DNA of 64,000 nt, from assembly GCF_024594815.1 (NCBI RefSeq), contig NZ_JANJOU010000002.1, positions 372,001 through 436,000 of the forward strand, given 5' to 3'. A program made the translations under genes and the position numbers. This DNA is from Roseomonas populi. GTDB lineage: Bacteria > Pseudomonadota > Alphaproteobacteria > Acetobacterales > Acetobacteraceae. The notes under the pieces were generated by a model, which saw only the letters and a program-made list of their open reading frames with translations, was not told where the DNA came from and did no database searches. This document shows positions 56,901 to 64,000 of this stretch, in pieces (position 1 is the first letter of the stretch; every line of letters starts with the position of its first letter).

Positions 56901-57447
56901 CTACCAGCAGATGCTGGAGGACGCGGTGCAGGACATCCGCAACCGCCAGCGGGGCAAGGGCCAGAAGGGCGAGGCGCCGGACCGGGAGTGGACGCCGAAC
57001 ATCAACCTCGGCCTGCCCGTGCTGATCCCCGAGGACTACGTGCGCGACCTGCCGGTGCGCCTCGGCCTCTACCGCCGCATCAGCGGGCTGGCGAGCGAGG
57101 CGGAGATCGAGGCGATGGCGGCCGAGATGGCCGACCGCTTCGGCCCGGTGCCGGAGGAGGTGGAGAACCTGCTGCAGGTCGTCTCCATCAAGCGCATGTG
57201 CCGGGAGGCCGGGGTGGAGAAGTTAGATGCCGGGCCGAAGGGCATCGTGCTCTCGTTCCGGCGCAACCAGTTCGTGAACCCCGGCGGGCTGGCGAACTGG
57301 GTGGTGTCGCAGAAGGGGGCAGTGAAGCTGCGGCCGGACCACAAGCTGGCGGTGGTGCGGGAGATGCAGCTGCCCCAGCGCGTGAAGGTGGCGCGCGAGA
57401 TTCTGCAGGCGCTGCTGCGCGTGGCGGGCGAGGCGAAGGCGGCCTAA
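53977..57447 (+). CDS. mfd: Transcription-repair coupling factor
   Basis: 1156 residues. An N-terminal UvrB-like region (LVARRRAEESGGVLHVC, FPAWDCLPYDR), an RNA-polymerase interaction domain near 470-540 (GDLVVHIDHGIGRYDGL), then a translocase with Walker A GDVGFGKTEVALRAA, VIVDEEQHFGV, LTATPIPRTLQ and QLRGRVGRG, and a C-terminal TRCF domain. It removes stalled RNA polymerase and recruits excision repair. It begins right after sdhE and ends 18 bases from the convergent DUF1194 gene. Confidence 0.97.
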   Translation: MAGLEVYGAPEGYDGLLVARRRAEESGGVLHVCRDDARMQRMAEALAFLAPDVEVLTFPAWDCLPYDRVSPNPEITAERVATLTRLMEAPARPRILLTTVNALVQKVPPRAVFQGATLRIAKGGRCDPEKLTAFLEANGYGRAGTVMEPGEYAVRGGIIDLYPAGEPDPVRLDLFGDEVESLRRFDPGTQRSGEAINELWLRPMGEVFLDPDSITRFRTEYRDLFGPAAGDDPLYVSISAGQRHPGMEHWAGLFHESMETLIDYLGPASTSLDHQAEDALDARLETIEDHYEARRLPPREGEVPYRPAPPRRLYLDRKGWDRMLSGGPILRFNPFGKPEGGEGVEAGGRQGRLFTEVRQAGGNVFEAFHEHARAMAGQGRRVVLAGWTRGSRERLGNLLREHKIPSQLVEHWPEVQKLPPGVTGLAIWGLERGFIGAPGADGEPGISVTGEQDLLGDRIARPPRRRKRADQFIADATEIEEGDLVVHIDHGIGRYDGLQTLDAGGAPHDCLRLIYDGGDKLFLPVENIEVLTRFGSDAAGVALDKLGGVSWQNRKAKAKSRIQDMAAQLIRTAAERQTREGVMATPPEGAWDEFCARFPFAETEDQLRAISDILEDLSAGKPMDRLICGDVGFGKTEVALRAAFVVAMTGAQVAVVVPTTLLSRQHFRNFSRRFEGLPVKVAQLSRMVTPKEQAAVKAGLKDGTVNIVVGTHALLAKGVEFADLGLVIVDEEQHFGVAHKERLKSLKADVHVLTLTATPIPRTLQLALSGVREMSVIATPPVDRLAVRTFIMPWDSVVIREAIQRERFRGGQVFCVVPRLEDLPKVATRLAEIVPEVRIAQAHGRLSATELEKVMTEFGDGKYDILLSTNIVESGLDMPAVNTLLIHRADMFGLAGLYQLRGRVGRGKLRGYAYFTWPQSHRLSAAAQKRLEVMQTLDNLGAGFTLASHDLDIRGAGNLLGDEQSGHVREVGIELYQQMLEDAVQDIRNRQRGKGQKGEAPDREWTPNINLGLPVLIPEDYVRDLPVRLGLYRRISGLASEAEIEAMAAEMADRFGPVPEEVENLLQVVSIKRMCREAGVEKLDAGPKGIVLSFRRNQFVNPGGLANWVVSQKGAVKLRPDHKLAVVREMQLPQRVKVAREILQALLRVAGEAKAA

Positions 57448-57465
57448 GCCCGCGCCCGCCGCGCC

Positions 57466-58149
57466 CTACGCGATCTCGCGGACCAGCTTCGCGCGCAGGG
57501 CGCGCGCGAAGTCGGCTCGGCTGTCGGCGGTCATGACGAAGGCGCCGTCGCCGGCAATCACGGTTTCATCGTAGGTCCGGGTCAGCCCGGGCCGGCCGCC
57601 CTCTATGGCCAGGGCGTTCACCACGATGCCCTGCGCGGCGGCCGCCTGCCGGGCGACCTCGATCGGGTTGATGCTCCGCATGTCCGGGGCGTCGCCGGAC
57701 AGGTCTATGACCCGCTCCCGCGCCGCCCAGGGCGCGGCGGCGATGAGGGCGGCGGCATGGTCCACCGCGTCGCCGATGGCATTCCAGGACTGGCGGGAAC
57801 GCGGCGCGTCCATCACGGCGCGCGCGAGCGCCCTGGCGTCGCCGCTGCCGGAGACGCGATGCCAGCCCACCACAGTGGCGGCGCCGCCTGGGGCGCCCCA
57901 TTCCACCATGGCAACGCCGATCGCGGCGCGGGGGCCGGAGGAGATAGCGGAGAGGACGGCCGGATGGGCCAGGGCCTCGGCGCAGCCTTCGCGCTGAAGG
58001 CGGAACTCGTCCGCGTCGATGCTGCCGGACGCGTCGACGGCAAGCACGAGGAGGAGGTCCACCGCGCCTTCCTGCGCGGCGGCGGCCCCGGCGGCGAGGG
58101 CGGGCGGGACCAGCAGGGCGGCGCGGCGCCCGAGGCCGGGCGGGCTCAA
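57466..58149 (-). CDS. DUF1194 / VWA-like exported protein
   Basis: 227 residues from a TTG at 58149 that overlaps the DsbA-like stop (TTGA). A signal-like N-terminus (RRAALLVPPALAAGAAAA), then a VWA fold with the metal site LAVDASGSID, SWNAIGDAVDHAA, and IDLSGDAPDM. DUF1194 has no settled function. The frame stays open upstream but that part is antisense-like coding of another gene. The start is inferred by overlap; no good ribosome site is visible. Confidence 0.8.
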   Translation of the reverse strand: MSPPGLGRRAALLVPPALAAGAAAAQEGAVDLLLVLAVDASGSIDADEFRLQREGCAEALAHPAVLSAISSGPRAAIGVAMVEWGAPGGAATVVGWHRVSGSGDARALARAVMDAPRSRQSWNAIGDAVDHAAALIAAAPWAARERVIDLSGDAPDMRSINPIEVARQAAAAQGIVVNALAIEGGRPGLTRTYDETVIAGDGAFVMTADSRADFARALRAKLVREIA

Positions 58150-58796
58150 GCGGCCTCGGCCAGGGCGACGTCGAGCAGCCGCTGGAGCACCTCCGGCTCC
58201 TGCGCACCGGCGATGGCGTGGCGCCCCGCAATGACGAAGCAGGGGACGCCGTTGATGCCTAGCCGGTGCGCCCGGAGGTTCTCCGCCCCCACCACCTCCA
58301 CCTCCGCATCGCCGGCCAGGAAGCGCCGGGTGGCGGCGCGGTCCAGCCCGGCCAGCGCGGCGATGCCGGCGAGGGTCGCGTGGTCCGCGATGTCCGCGCC
58401 CTCCGCGAAGTGAGCGAGGAAGAGGCGGTCCACCACTTCTTCGGCCACGCCCCGCCGGGCGGCGAGGCGCACCAGCCGGTGCGCGTCCAGGGAGGGCGGG
58501 GTCCGGTGGATCAGGTCGAAGCGGAAGGGCACGCCCTCGGCCCGGCCCATCTCGGTCAGGGTGGCGTGAAGGCGGCGGGTGCGGTCCGCGCCGCCCGGGC
58601 GGCGGGCAAAGGGGTCGCGGCCGGCCGGCTGCTCCGGGTTGAGGAGGAAGGGCCGCCAGATCAGGTCCACCGCCAGCTCCGGCCGGGCGCGAAGGGCCCG
58701 GCGCAAGCGGCGCGTGCCGAGGAAGCACCAGGGGCAGACGAGGTCGAAGACGACCTCGATGGCCAGCCGGGCACGGGGCGGGGTGAGCGCGTTCAC
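58146..58796 (-). CDS. DsbA-family oxidoreductase (FrnE-like)
   Basis: 216 residues with a thioredoxin fold and inserted helices. Active site CPWC in DLVCPWCFLG; later FRFDLIHRTPPSLDAHRLVRLAA and INGVPCFVIAGRHAIAGAQ, the cis-proline region (GVPCF). No signal peptide, so cytosolic, like FrnE and 2-hydroxychromene-carboxylate isomerase relatives. Redox partner is not evident. Confidence 0.9.
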   Translation of the reverse strand: MNALTPPRARLAIEVVFDLVCPWCFLGTRRLRRALRARPELAVDLIWRPFLLNPEQPAGRDPFARRPGGADRTRRLHATLTEMGRAEGVPFRFDLIHRTPPSLDAHRLVRLAARRGVAEEVVDRLFLAHFAEGADIADHATLAGIAALAGLDRAATRRFLAGDAEVEVVGAENLRAHRLGINGVPCFVIAGRHAIAGAQEPEVLQRLLDVALAEAA

Positions 58797-58875
58797 CGGG
58801 CGTGTTTAGCGCGCGGGGCAGGGGCCGGGCCAGTGTTACGGCGGCCCATGTCGCAACGGCGCGTGGTGCAGCGAC

Positions 58876-59613
58876 TCACCGCGCGCTCATGACGCCGACC
58901 TGGCGGCACATCTCCAGCAGCAGGCAGGTCGAGCAGTGCGGGCGCTCCCCCGTGCAGACGAACTTGCCGAAGGGAACCAGGCGCTCGTTGATCTCGATCC
59001 AGTAGGGGCGGGGGAGGACCTTCTCCAGCGCCGCCATGCTGCGCTCCGGCGTGGTGGTGGCGATGATGCCCCAGCGGTTGGCGATGCGGTGGACATGGAT
59101 GTCCACGGCGATGACCGGGTGGTCGAAGGCCACGCCGAGGGTGAGGGCGGCGATCTTCGGGCCGACGCCGCGGAAGGCGGTCAGGCCCTCCATCGTGTCC
59201 GGCACGGTGCCGCCGTGCTCCTCCAGGATGCGGCGGGACAGGGCGAGGATGTCGCGCGCCTTGGGCTCCGGGAAGGTTGCGCCGTGGAGGAGGCCGATGA
59301 GGGTATCCTCGTCCAGCGCGATCATCGTCGCCGGGGTGCGGGCGGTCTCGAAGAGCCGCAGGCAGACCTGCATCGTCGTCTCGTCCCGCGTTCGGGCGGA
59401 GATGAGGCTGGCTACGAGCTGCTCGAACGGGGAGCCGTGGCCGCGGTCCCGCAGGTCGAACATCGCGGCCTTGGGCCGGTCGGCGAGCATCATCCGCAGG
59501 CGGCGGAAGGCCTCGTCGAAGTCAAAGGGGGCCTTTTCCGGGCGGTCCCGGGCCGGGGCGGGCTGGGTTCTTGCGTGGGGAACGGCGTTCGGCATCCCCG
59601 GGAAACGCGCCAT
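58876..59613 (-). CDS. nth: Endonuclease III
   Basis: 245 residues from ATG 59613 (ATG 59595 is also possible). DNA glycosylase/AP lyase for oxidised pyrimidines. Helix-hairpin-helix with the catalytic Lys in FRGVGPKIAALTL, catalytic Asp in AVDIHVHRI, and the 4Fe-4S ligands C-X6-C-X2-C-X5-C (CTGERPHCSTCLLLEMC). The open frame runs further upstream through the tRNA-Ser gene, which cannot be coding. Confidence 0.95.
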   Translation of the reverse strand: MARFPGMPNAVPHARTQPAPARDRPEKAPFDFDEAFRRLRMMLADRPKAAMFDLRDRGHGSPFEQLVASLISARTRDETTMQVCLRLFETARTPATMIALDEDTLIGLLHGATFPEPKARDILALSRRILEEHGGTVPDTMEGLTAFRGVGPKIAALTLGVAFDHPVIAVDIHVHRIANRWGIIATTTPERSMAALEKVLPRPYWIEINERLVPFGKFVCTGERPHCSTCLLLEMCRQVGVMSAR

Positions 59614-59646
59614 GCCCTGCGGGGCTGCCCAGCCCGGGATGTGGAG

Positions 59647-59736
59647 TGGCGGACAGGGTGGGATTCGAACCCACGGTGGGGTTGCCCCCACGCCGGTTTT
59701 CAAGACCGGAGCAATCGACCGCTCTGCCACCTGTCC
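59647..59736 (-). tRNA. tRNA-Ser(TGA)
   Basis: 90 bases including encoded CCA, on the minus strand. Acceptor GGACAGG/CCTGTCC with discriminator G, anticodon arm CCGGT-CTTGAAA-ACCGG with anticodon TGA at 59700-59702, long class II variable arm (GTGGGGG..), T-loop GTTCGAATC. All parts of a serine tRNA are present. Confidence 0.98.
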
Positions 59737-59878
59737 GGGCCGCTCCTCCGGTTACACCGGGAGGGCCCGGGAGGGAACCGGGCCGGCGAACGGCCTGTTC
59801 CGTTGGGCACGGCTCCGTCATCGCGGGAGTGCGGCTCCGCCGTTGCCCCGGGCGGTCGGAAATGCCACTTAGCCGCGC

Positions 59879-60853
59879 ATGAACCGCCCCGGCCGCCGGT
59901 CCGTCCTCGCCCTTCCCCTCCTTGCCCTGGCCGTGCCGGCCCGGGCTCAGCAGATAGGCTGGGATGCCTTTCTGGATGGCTTGCGCGCGGATGCGCGCCG
60001 GGCGGGCATCTCGAACAACACGATCCAGCGGGCGCTGGGCAACATCCGGCCGATCGACCGCGTGATCGAGCTGGACCGCCGCCAGCCCGAGGGGACCATG
60101 ACCTGGGAGCGGTACCGGGAGCTGATCGTCTCCCAGACGCGGATCGACAACGGGCGCCGGGCCTTCGCCGAGAACCGGGCGCTGCTGCAGTCGCTGGAGG
60201 ACCGGTTCCGCGTGCCCGCCCGGGTGATGGTCGCCATCTGGGGGATGGAGACGAGCTATGGCACGAACATGGGCAGCTTCAACGTGGTGAACGCCCTGGC
60301 CACCCTCGTCTGGGATGGGCGGCGGGAGCGCACCATGCGGCCGCAGCTGATGGCCGCGCTGCGCATCATCGATGCCGGGAACATCGCGCCGGAAGGGATG
60401 CGCGGCTCCTGGTCCGGTGCCATGGGGCACCCGCAATTCATGCCGCAGAGCTACGAGCAGTACGCCGTGGACGCCGACGGGGACGGGCGCAAGGACATCT
60501 GGAACAGCAAGGCGGACGCGCTCGGCTCCATCGGCAACTATCTTTCACGCTTCGGGTGGCGGATGGATGAGCGCTGGGGGCGGGAGGTCGTGCTGCCAGC
60601 GAGCTTCGATCCCTACTCGGCCACCCCTGACCGTTCGCTTCCGCTGCGGGACTGGGCACGGCAGGGGCTGACCAATGCGGACGGAACCCCCATCCAGCCC
60701 TCGGACATGACGGCGGCGGTCGTCGTGCCCGGCGCGAAGGAGGGCAATGCGCAGGCCTTCCTGGTGTACCGGAACTGGAGCGTGATTCGGCGCTACAACA
60801 ACAGCGTGTACTACGCGACGGCGGTGGGCATGCTCTCCGACCGGGTGGCGTGA
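59879..60853 (+). CDS. Lytic murein transglycosylase, MltB-like
   Basis: 324 residues with a signal peptide ending ARAQ near 23. SLT_2 domain with catalytic Glu in IWGMETSYGTNMG, GAMGHPQFMPQSYEQYA, and ADGDGRKDIWN (calcium-like DxDGDGR loop). Cuts glycan strands of peptidoglycan in the periplasm. Its stop overlaps the RlpA-like start by 4 bases, making a cell-wall gene pair with that gene. Confidence 0.93.
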   Translation: MNRPGRRSVLALPLLALAVPARAQQIGWDAFLDGLRADARRAGISNNTIQRALGNIRPIDRVIELDRRQPEGTMTWERYRELIVSQTRIDNGRRAFAENRALLQSLEDRFRVPARVMVAIWGMETSYGTNMGSFNVVNALATLVWDGRRERTMRPQLMAALRIIDAGNIAPEGMRGSWSGAMGHPQFMPQSYEQYAVDADGDGRKDIWNSKADALGSIGNYLSRFGWRMDERWGREVVLPASFDPYSATPDRSLPLRDWARQGLTNADGTPIQPSDMTAAVVVPGAKEGNAQAFLVYRNWSVIRRYNNSVYYATAVGMLSDRVA

Positions 60854-61746
60854 CCCGCGCCGGCGCCCTTCTCGCCCTGCTGGTCCTCGGCGGGTGCTGG
60901 AAGCCGGAAGAGCCTTCCCCGCCCGCATCGGAGGCGCGCTATTCCCTGGGCGAGCCCTATCGGCTGGGGAATCTCTGGTTCTATCCGCGCGAGGATTTCG
61001 GGCTAGTGGAGACAGGGCTGGCGACCGTGGCCGGGGACGCCCGTGCGGGGCGACGCACGGCCGACGGGGAGATCTATGACCCGGCAGCGCTGAACGCGGC
61101 GCACCGCACGCTGCAGCTCCCCGCCATTGTCACCGTGACGAACCTGGAGAACGGGCGCAGCTTGGCGGTGCGGGTGAACGACCGCGGCCCGGCGGATCCG
61201 GGGCGTGTGATCGAGCTTTCCCGCCGCGCGGCGGAGCTCCTGGGCATCGCGCCAGGCCGACCGGCGCAGGTGCGGGTTGCCGTGGATGGGAATCTCTCGC
61301 GGGCGCTGGCCTCGGGGCTGCCAGCCCCGGAGGGGAGCCGGCCGGCCATCGCCGCGGCGCCGACGGCGGCGGTGGAACGGGAAGCCCTGGCGCCAATCGC
61401 GGGCGCCCGGCAGGCGGATCGGGTCCGCGAGGGGCGCGGGCCCCTGGTGCAGGCGGCTGCCGCATCGGAGCGCGCGGCGGAGCCGGTGGTGCTGGACGAG
61501 CGCGTCGTGCAGGGGCCGGCCTTGCCGGGCCGGCTCTTCGTGCAGGGCAGCAGCTTCACGAACCGCACGGCGGCCTCCCGGCAGGCCGCGCGGATGGGAG
61601 GGGCCCAGGTGGAGGCCACCGGCACCGCGCGGCAGCAGGAGTGGCGCGTGCGGCTCGGGCCCTTCGCCAGCCCCGCCGAGGCGGATCGGGCGCTGGACGG
61701 GGCGCTGCGGGGCGGCGTGACCGAGGCGCGGATCGTGGTCGATTAG
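60850..61746 (+). CDS. RlpA-like septal ring lipoprotein (DPBB + SPOR)
   Basis: 298 residues. Lipobox LGGC near residue 16, a double-psi beta-barrel (about 50-140) with ASVYD-like region GLATVAGDARAGRRTADGE and NDRGPADPGRVIELS holding the RlpA catalytic-type Asp, and a C-terminal SPOR domain (about 225-297, LFVQGSSFTNRTAAS). Binds denuded septal glycan. The start is a GTG/ATG overlapping the MltB-like stop. Length and order fit RlpA. Confidence 0.92.
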   Translation: MTRAGALLALLVLGGCWKPEEPSPPASEARYSLGEPYRLGNLWFYPREDFGLVETGLATVAGDARAGRRTADGEIYDPAALNAAHRTLQLPAIVTVTNLENGRSLAVRVNDRGPADPGRVIELSRRAAELLGIAPGRPAQVRVAVDGNLSRALASGLPAPEGSRPAIAAAPTAAVEREALAPIAGARQADRVREGRGPLVQAAAASERAAEPVVLDERVVQGPALPGRLFVQGSSFTNRTAASRQAARMGGAQVEATGTARQQEWRVRLGPFASPAEADRALDGALRGGVTEARIVVD

Positions 61747-61860
61747 GCTGCCCGCGGGCGGTTCCTAACAAAATGGATGAGGGCCGGCCGCTTTTCCTCT
61801 AGGAAATCGCGGTCTAGCAGGGGTTGCCGCGCCGGGTTGGGCGCCGCGAGAACGGGGGGC

Positions 61861-63072
61861 ATGGGGATGCCGAAGCGTCGGGACGTGATCGGGGCGGTGA
61901 CCGCGATCGGGCTTTTTGGCAGCGAGGCGCACGCGCAGGCGCGGGCACCTTCGCGCGCCTCCCGCGCGCCGGCGGCGCCGGCGGGGACGCCCGCCACCAC
62001 CCCGCTGGGGCCGGTGGACACGCTGGGCCGGCAGGTGCTGATCATCGACGCCGACACGGGCGCGACCCTGCTGGAGAAAAGCGCGGACGAGCGGATGACG
62101 CCGTCCTCCATGTCCAAGCTGATGACGGCCTATGTCGTCTTCGACCTGCTGAAGCAGGGCCGGCTGAAGATGGACCAGGAGCTGCCGGTCAGCGAGCGCG
62201 CCTGGCGCATGGGCGGCAGCAAGATGTTCGTGCAGATCAACTCCTCCGTGAAGGTGGACGACCTTCTCCATGGGGTGATCATCCAGTCCGGCAACGACGC
62301 CTGCGTGGTGCTGGCCGAGGGGATCTCGGGCAGCGAGGCCCAGTTCGCGGAGCTGATGAACGACTACGCCAAGCGGCTGGAACTGACGAACAGCACCTTC
62401 CGCAACGCCACGGGCTGGCCGGACCCGGAGCACAAGATGACCTGCCGCGACCTGGCGTCGCTGGCTGCGCACATCGTCAAGGACTTCCCGGAATACTTCC
62501 CGATCTACAGCCAGCGCAGCTTCCGCTGGAACGAGATCAACCAGGAGAACCGCAACCCGCTCCTCGGCCGCGTGGCCGGGGCGGACGGGATGAAGACGGG
62601 GCACACCGACGAGGCGGGCTACGGGCTGGTCGGCACGGTGAAGCGGGGCGAGCGGCGCCTGATCCTCGTCATCAACGGCCTGCCCAGCATGGCCTCCCGG
62701 CGGGAGGAGGCGGAGCGGCTGATGGAATGGGGGTTCCGGGAATTCGAGAACGTCTCCCTCTTCCGCGCCTCCGACACGATCGAGGAAGCGCCGGTCTATC
62801 TCGGGGAGCAGCTGAAGGTGCCGCTGGTGGGCGGGCGCGACGTGCTGCTGACCCTGCCGCGCCAGTGGCGGCGCAACCTGCAGGTGAAGGTGCGCTACGA
62901 CAGCCCCGTGCCCGCGCCCGTCGCCAAGGGGCAGGAACTGGGCAAGCTGGAGGTCTCCGGCGCCGGCGTGCCGCCGATGACGGTGCCGCTGCTGGCCGGG
63001 GCGGACGTGGCGAAGCTGGGGCTGATCCCCCGCATCCCGGCGGTGCTCGGGCGGATGATCAGTGGCGCCTGA
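61861..63072 (+). CDS. dacA: D-alanyl-D-alanine carboxypeptidase, DacA/PBP5-like
   Basis: 403 residues. Signal region MPKRRDVIGAVTAIGLFG up to AHAQ; penicillin-binding motifs SSMSK (SxxK, near residue 83), SGND (SxN) and DGMKTGHT (KTG); then a PBP5-type C-terminal domain. It trims the terminal D-Ala of stem peptides. The start is set at 61861 with a GGGGGG site; ATG 61867 is an alternative and the frame extends upstream without signal features. Overlaps tmk by 11 bases. Confidence 0.94.
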   Translation: MGMPKRRDVIGAVTAIGLFGSEAHAQARAPSRASRAPAAPAGTPATTPLGPVDTLGRQVLIIDADTGATLLEKSADERMTPSSMSKLMTAYVVFDLLKQGRLKMDQELPVSERAWRMGGSKMFVQINSSVKVDDLLHGVIIQSGNDACVVLAEGISGSEAQFAELMNDYAKRLELTNSTFRNATGWPDPEHKMTCRDLASLAAHIVKDFPEYFPIYSQRSFRWNEINQENRNPLLGRVAGADGMKTGHTDEAGYGLVGTVKRGERRLILVINGLPSMASRREEAERLMEWGFREFENVSLFRASDTIEEAPVYLGEQLKVPLVGGRDVLLTLPRQWRRNLQVKVRYDSPVPAPVAKGQELGKLEVSGAGVPPMTVPLLAGADVAKLGLIPRIPAVLGRMISGA

Positions 63073-63706
63073 GGCGCCGCCTGGGCGGGGCCGGTTCATC
63101 ACGCTGGAGGGCGGCGAGGGGGCGGGGAAGACCACCCTCTCCCGCGCTCTTGCGGGCGCGCTGGCCGGGGCCGGGCTGCCCGTGCTGCGCACCCGCGAAC
63201 CCGGTGGCGCGCCGGGGGCGGAGGCGGTGCGCGGGCTGATCCTCGGCCAGGGGCCGTGGGATCCCGTGGCGGAGGCCATGCTGCACTTCGCGGCACGGCG
63301 GGAGCACGTGGCGCGCACCATCGCGCCCGCGCTCGAGGCGGGGATCTGGGTGGTCTGCGACCGCTTTGCCGACAGCACCCTGGCCTACCAGGGCGCGGGG
63401 CAAGGGCTTTCCCGCGAGACCTGGGAACGGCTCTGCGATCTGTCCCTCGGGGCGTTGCGGCCGGAGCTGACCCTTGTGCTGGACCTGCCGCCCGAGCGCG
63501 GAATGGGGCGGGCCCTGAGCCGGGGCGACGCCAACCGCTACGAGATGCAGGGCGCCGATTTTCACGCGCGGGTGCGGGCGGGGTTCCTGGGCATCGCCGG
63601 GGAGGAGCCAGGGCGCTGCGCCGTGCTGGATGCCGCCGCCCCCCCGGGCGCGGTGCTGGCCGCTGCGCTGGAGGCCGTGCGCGAACGGCTGGGAGGGGTG
63701 GCTTGA
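63062..63706 (+). CDS. tmk: Thymidylate kinase
   Basis: 214 residues from a GTG at 63062 inside the end of dacA. P-loop EGGEGAGKTTLSRAL, the DR motif CDRFADSTLAYQGAG, and LVLDLPPERGMGRAL. Phosphorylates dTMP to dTDP for DNA synthesis. Its stop overlaps the holB start (TTGA), a pairing seen in many proteobacteria. Confidence 0.95.
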   Translation: MAPEAPPGRGRFITLEGGEGAGKTTLSRALAGALAGAGLPVLRTREPGGAPGAEAVRGLILGQGPWDPVAEAMLHFAARREHVARTIAPALEAGIWVVCDRFADSTLAYQGAGQGLSRETWERLCDLSLGALRPELTLVLDLPPERGMGRALSRGDANRYEMQGADFHARVRAGFLGIAGEEPGRCAVLDAAAPPGAVLAAALEAVRERLGGVA

Positions 63707-64000
63707 GCCTTCCGCCCGAGCCCCGCGCCAATCCCGCGCTTTACGGGCACGACCACACCGCCGGGGCGCTGCGCGAGTCGGCGCTCTCCGGCCGGATGCA
63801 CCACGGCTGGATGTTCACCGGGCCGCAGGGGGTGGGGAAGGCGACGCTGGCCTGGCGCTACGCCCGTTGGATGCTCGCGGGAATGCCTCCCGGATTGCCG
63901 GCGGGGGAGGCGCCACTCTTCGTGCCGCCTGCCGACCCGCTCTTCGCTCGGGTTGCCGCGGGGGCGCATGCCGACCTGCGCTCTCTTTCGCCGAATACCG
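63703..64000 (+). CDS. holB: DNA polymerase III subunit delta', 5' part
   Basis: 99 codons from a TTG at 63703 that overlaps the tmk stop; the gene runs off the right edge. An N-terminal NPALYGHDHTAGALRESA segment and GRMHHGWMFTGPQGVGKATLAWRYAR with a degenerate-looking Walker A (GPQGVGKAT) are characteristic of the clamp-loader delta' subunit. Start codon is the least certain part. Confidence 0.9.
   Translation, partial: MSLPPEPRANPALYGHDHTAGALRESALSGRMHHGWMFTGPQGVGKATLAWRYARWMLAGMPPGLPAGEAPLFVPPADPLFARVAAGAHADLRSLSPNT

Noticed and set aside
59613-59730. Longer N-terminus for endonuclease III
   Set aside because: The extra codons read through the tRNA-Ser gene on the same strand.

Overview
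The window is about 64 kb of very GC-rich (roughly 70%), densely coded chromosome. It carries single-copy housekeeping genes (recQ, uvrA, ssb, gyrA, coaD, recG, mfd, nth, tmk, holB), two tRNA genes and many 1-4 base start/stop overlaps. An alphaproteobacterium of the Rhodospirillales, most likely an Acetobacteraceae of the Roseomonas type, fits best. This is an inference from a PleD-type cyclase, CoxG/CoxD/CoxE/XdhC accessory genes, a Bug-family (TctC) binding protein, an SdhE-Mfd neighbourhood and GAAC-N7-GAAC type SOS boxes. I found no insertion sequence, prophage, CRISPR array or rRNA operon.

Layout. 0-2.3 kb: 3' part of recQ, then bfd and bfr with two matching iron-box-like operators. 2.3-7.2 kb: a YddA/SbmA-like ABC transporter, a DUF3253 gene, and two tandem OmpA-family genes. 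Their 3' ends and terminators are almost identical, and both have the same inverted repeat at nearly the same distance upstream. 7.2-12 kb: DUF924 and a large FAD/Fe-S D-2-hydroxyacid dehydrogenase, divergent from a serine-glyoxylate-type aminotransferase. 12.3-17.5 kb: PleD cyclase, CHAP amidase, RidA, an MFS exporter, a lipoprotein and an unknown gene. 17.5-23 kb: a tightly overlapping minus-strand set coxG-coxD-coxE-xdhC(N)-xdhC(C)-mocA-like for molybdenum hydroxylase maturation, with no structural hydroxylase genes beside it. 23-28 kb: PrpB-like lyase, DUF192, SRPBCC, a metal-dependent hydrolase, a DUF815 ATPase, yajC and sodB. 28-37.4 kb: NDUFAF6-like protein, divergent uvrA/ssb with an SOS box, gyrA-coaD, two cyclophilins (one exported, one cytosolic) and tRNA-Lys.

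37.4-41 kb is the least understood stretch: a small unknown gene, a tiny aromatic lipoprotein, an 11-bp-arm palindrome and a translationally coupled pair of large unknown proteins. 41-46.5 kb: TauE/SafE exporter, two lipid-linked-sugar glycosyltransferase genes, a TctC binding protein and msrP. 46.5-51.5 kb: a GldA/GldF/GldG-like ABC system with DUF4340 and Nudix genes. 51.5-57.4 kb: recG divergent from sdhE-mfd with a second SOS-box-like site. 57.4-64 kb: DUF1194, DsbA-like, nth, tRNA-Ser, then cell-wall genes (mltB-like, rlpA-like, dacA-like) and tmk-holB running off the end.

The most interesting points are the homogenised 3' ends and shared upstream palindrome of the two ompA genes, the unknown coupled pair with its palindrome, the paired iron boxes at bfd/bfr, and the SOS boxes at uvrA/ssb and recG/sdhE-mfd. 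I did not find a clearly new multi-gene system. The coupled pair at 38.5-40.9 kb is the best candidate for undescribed biology.
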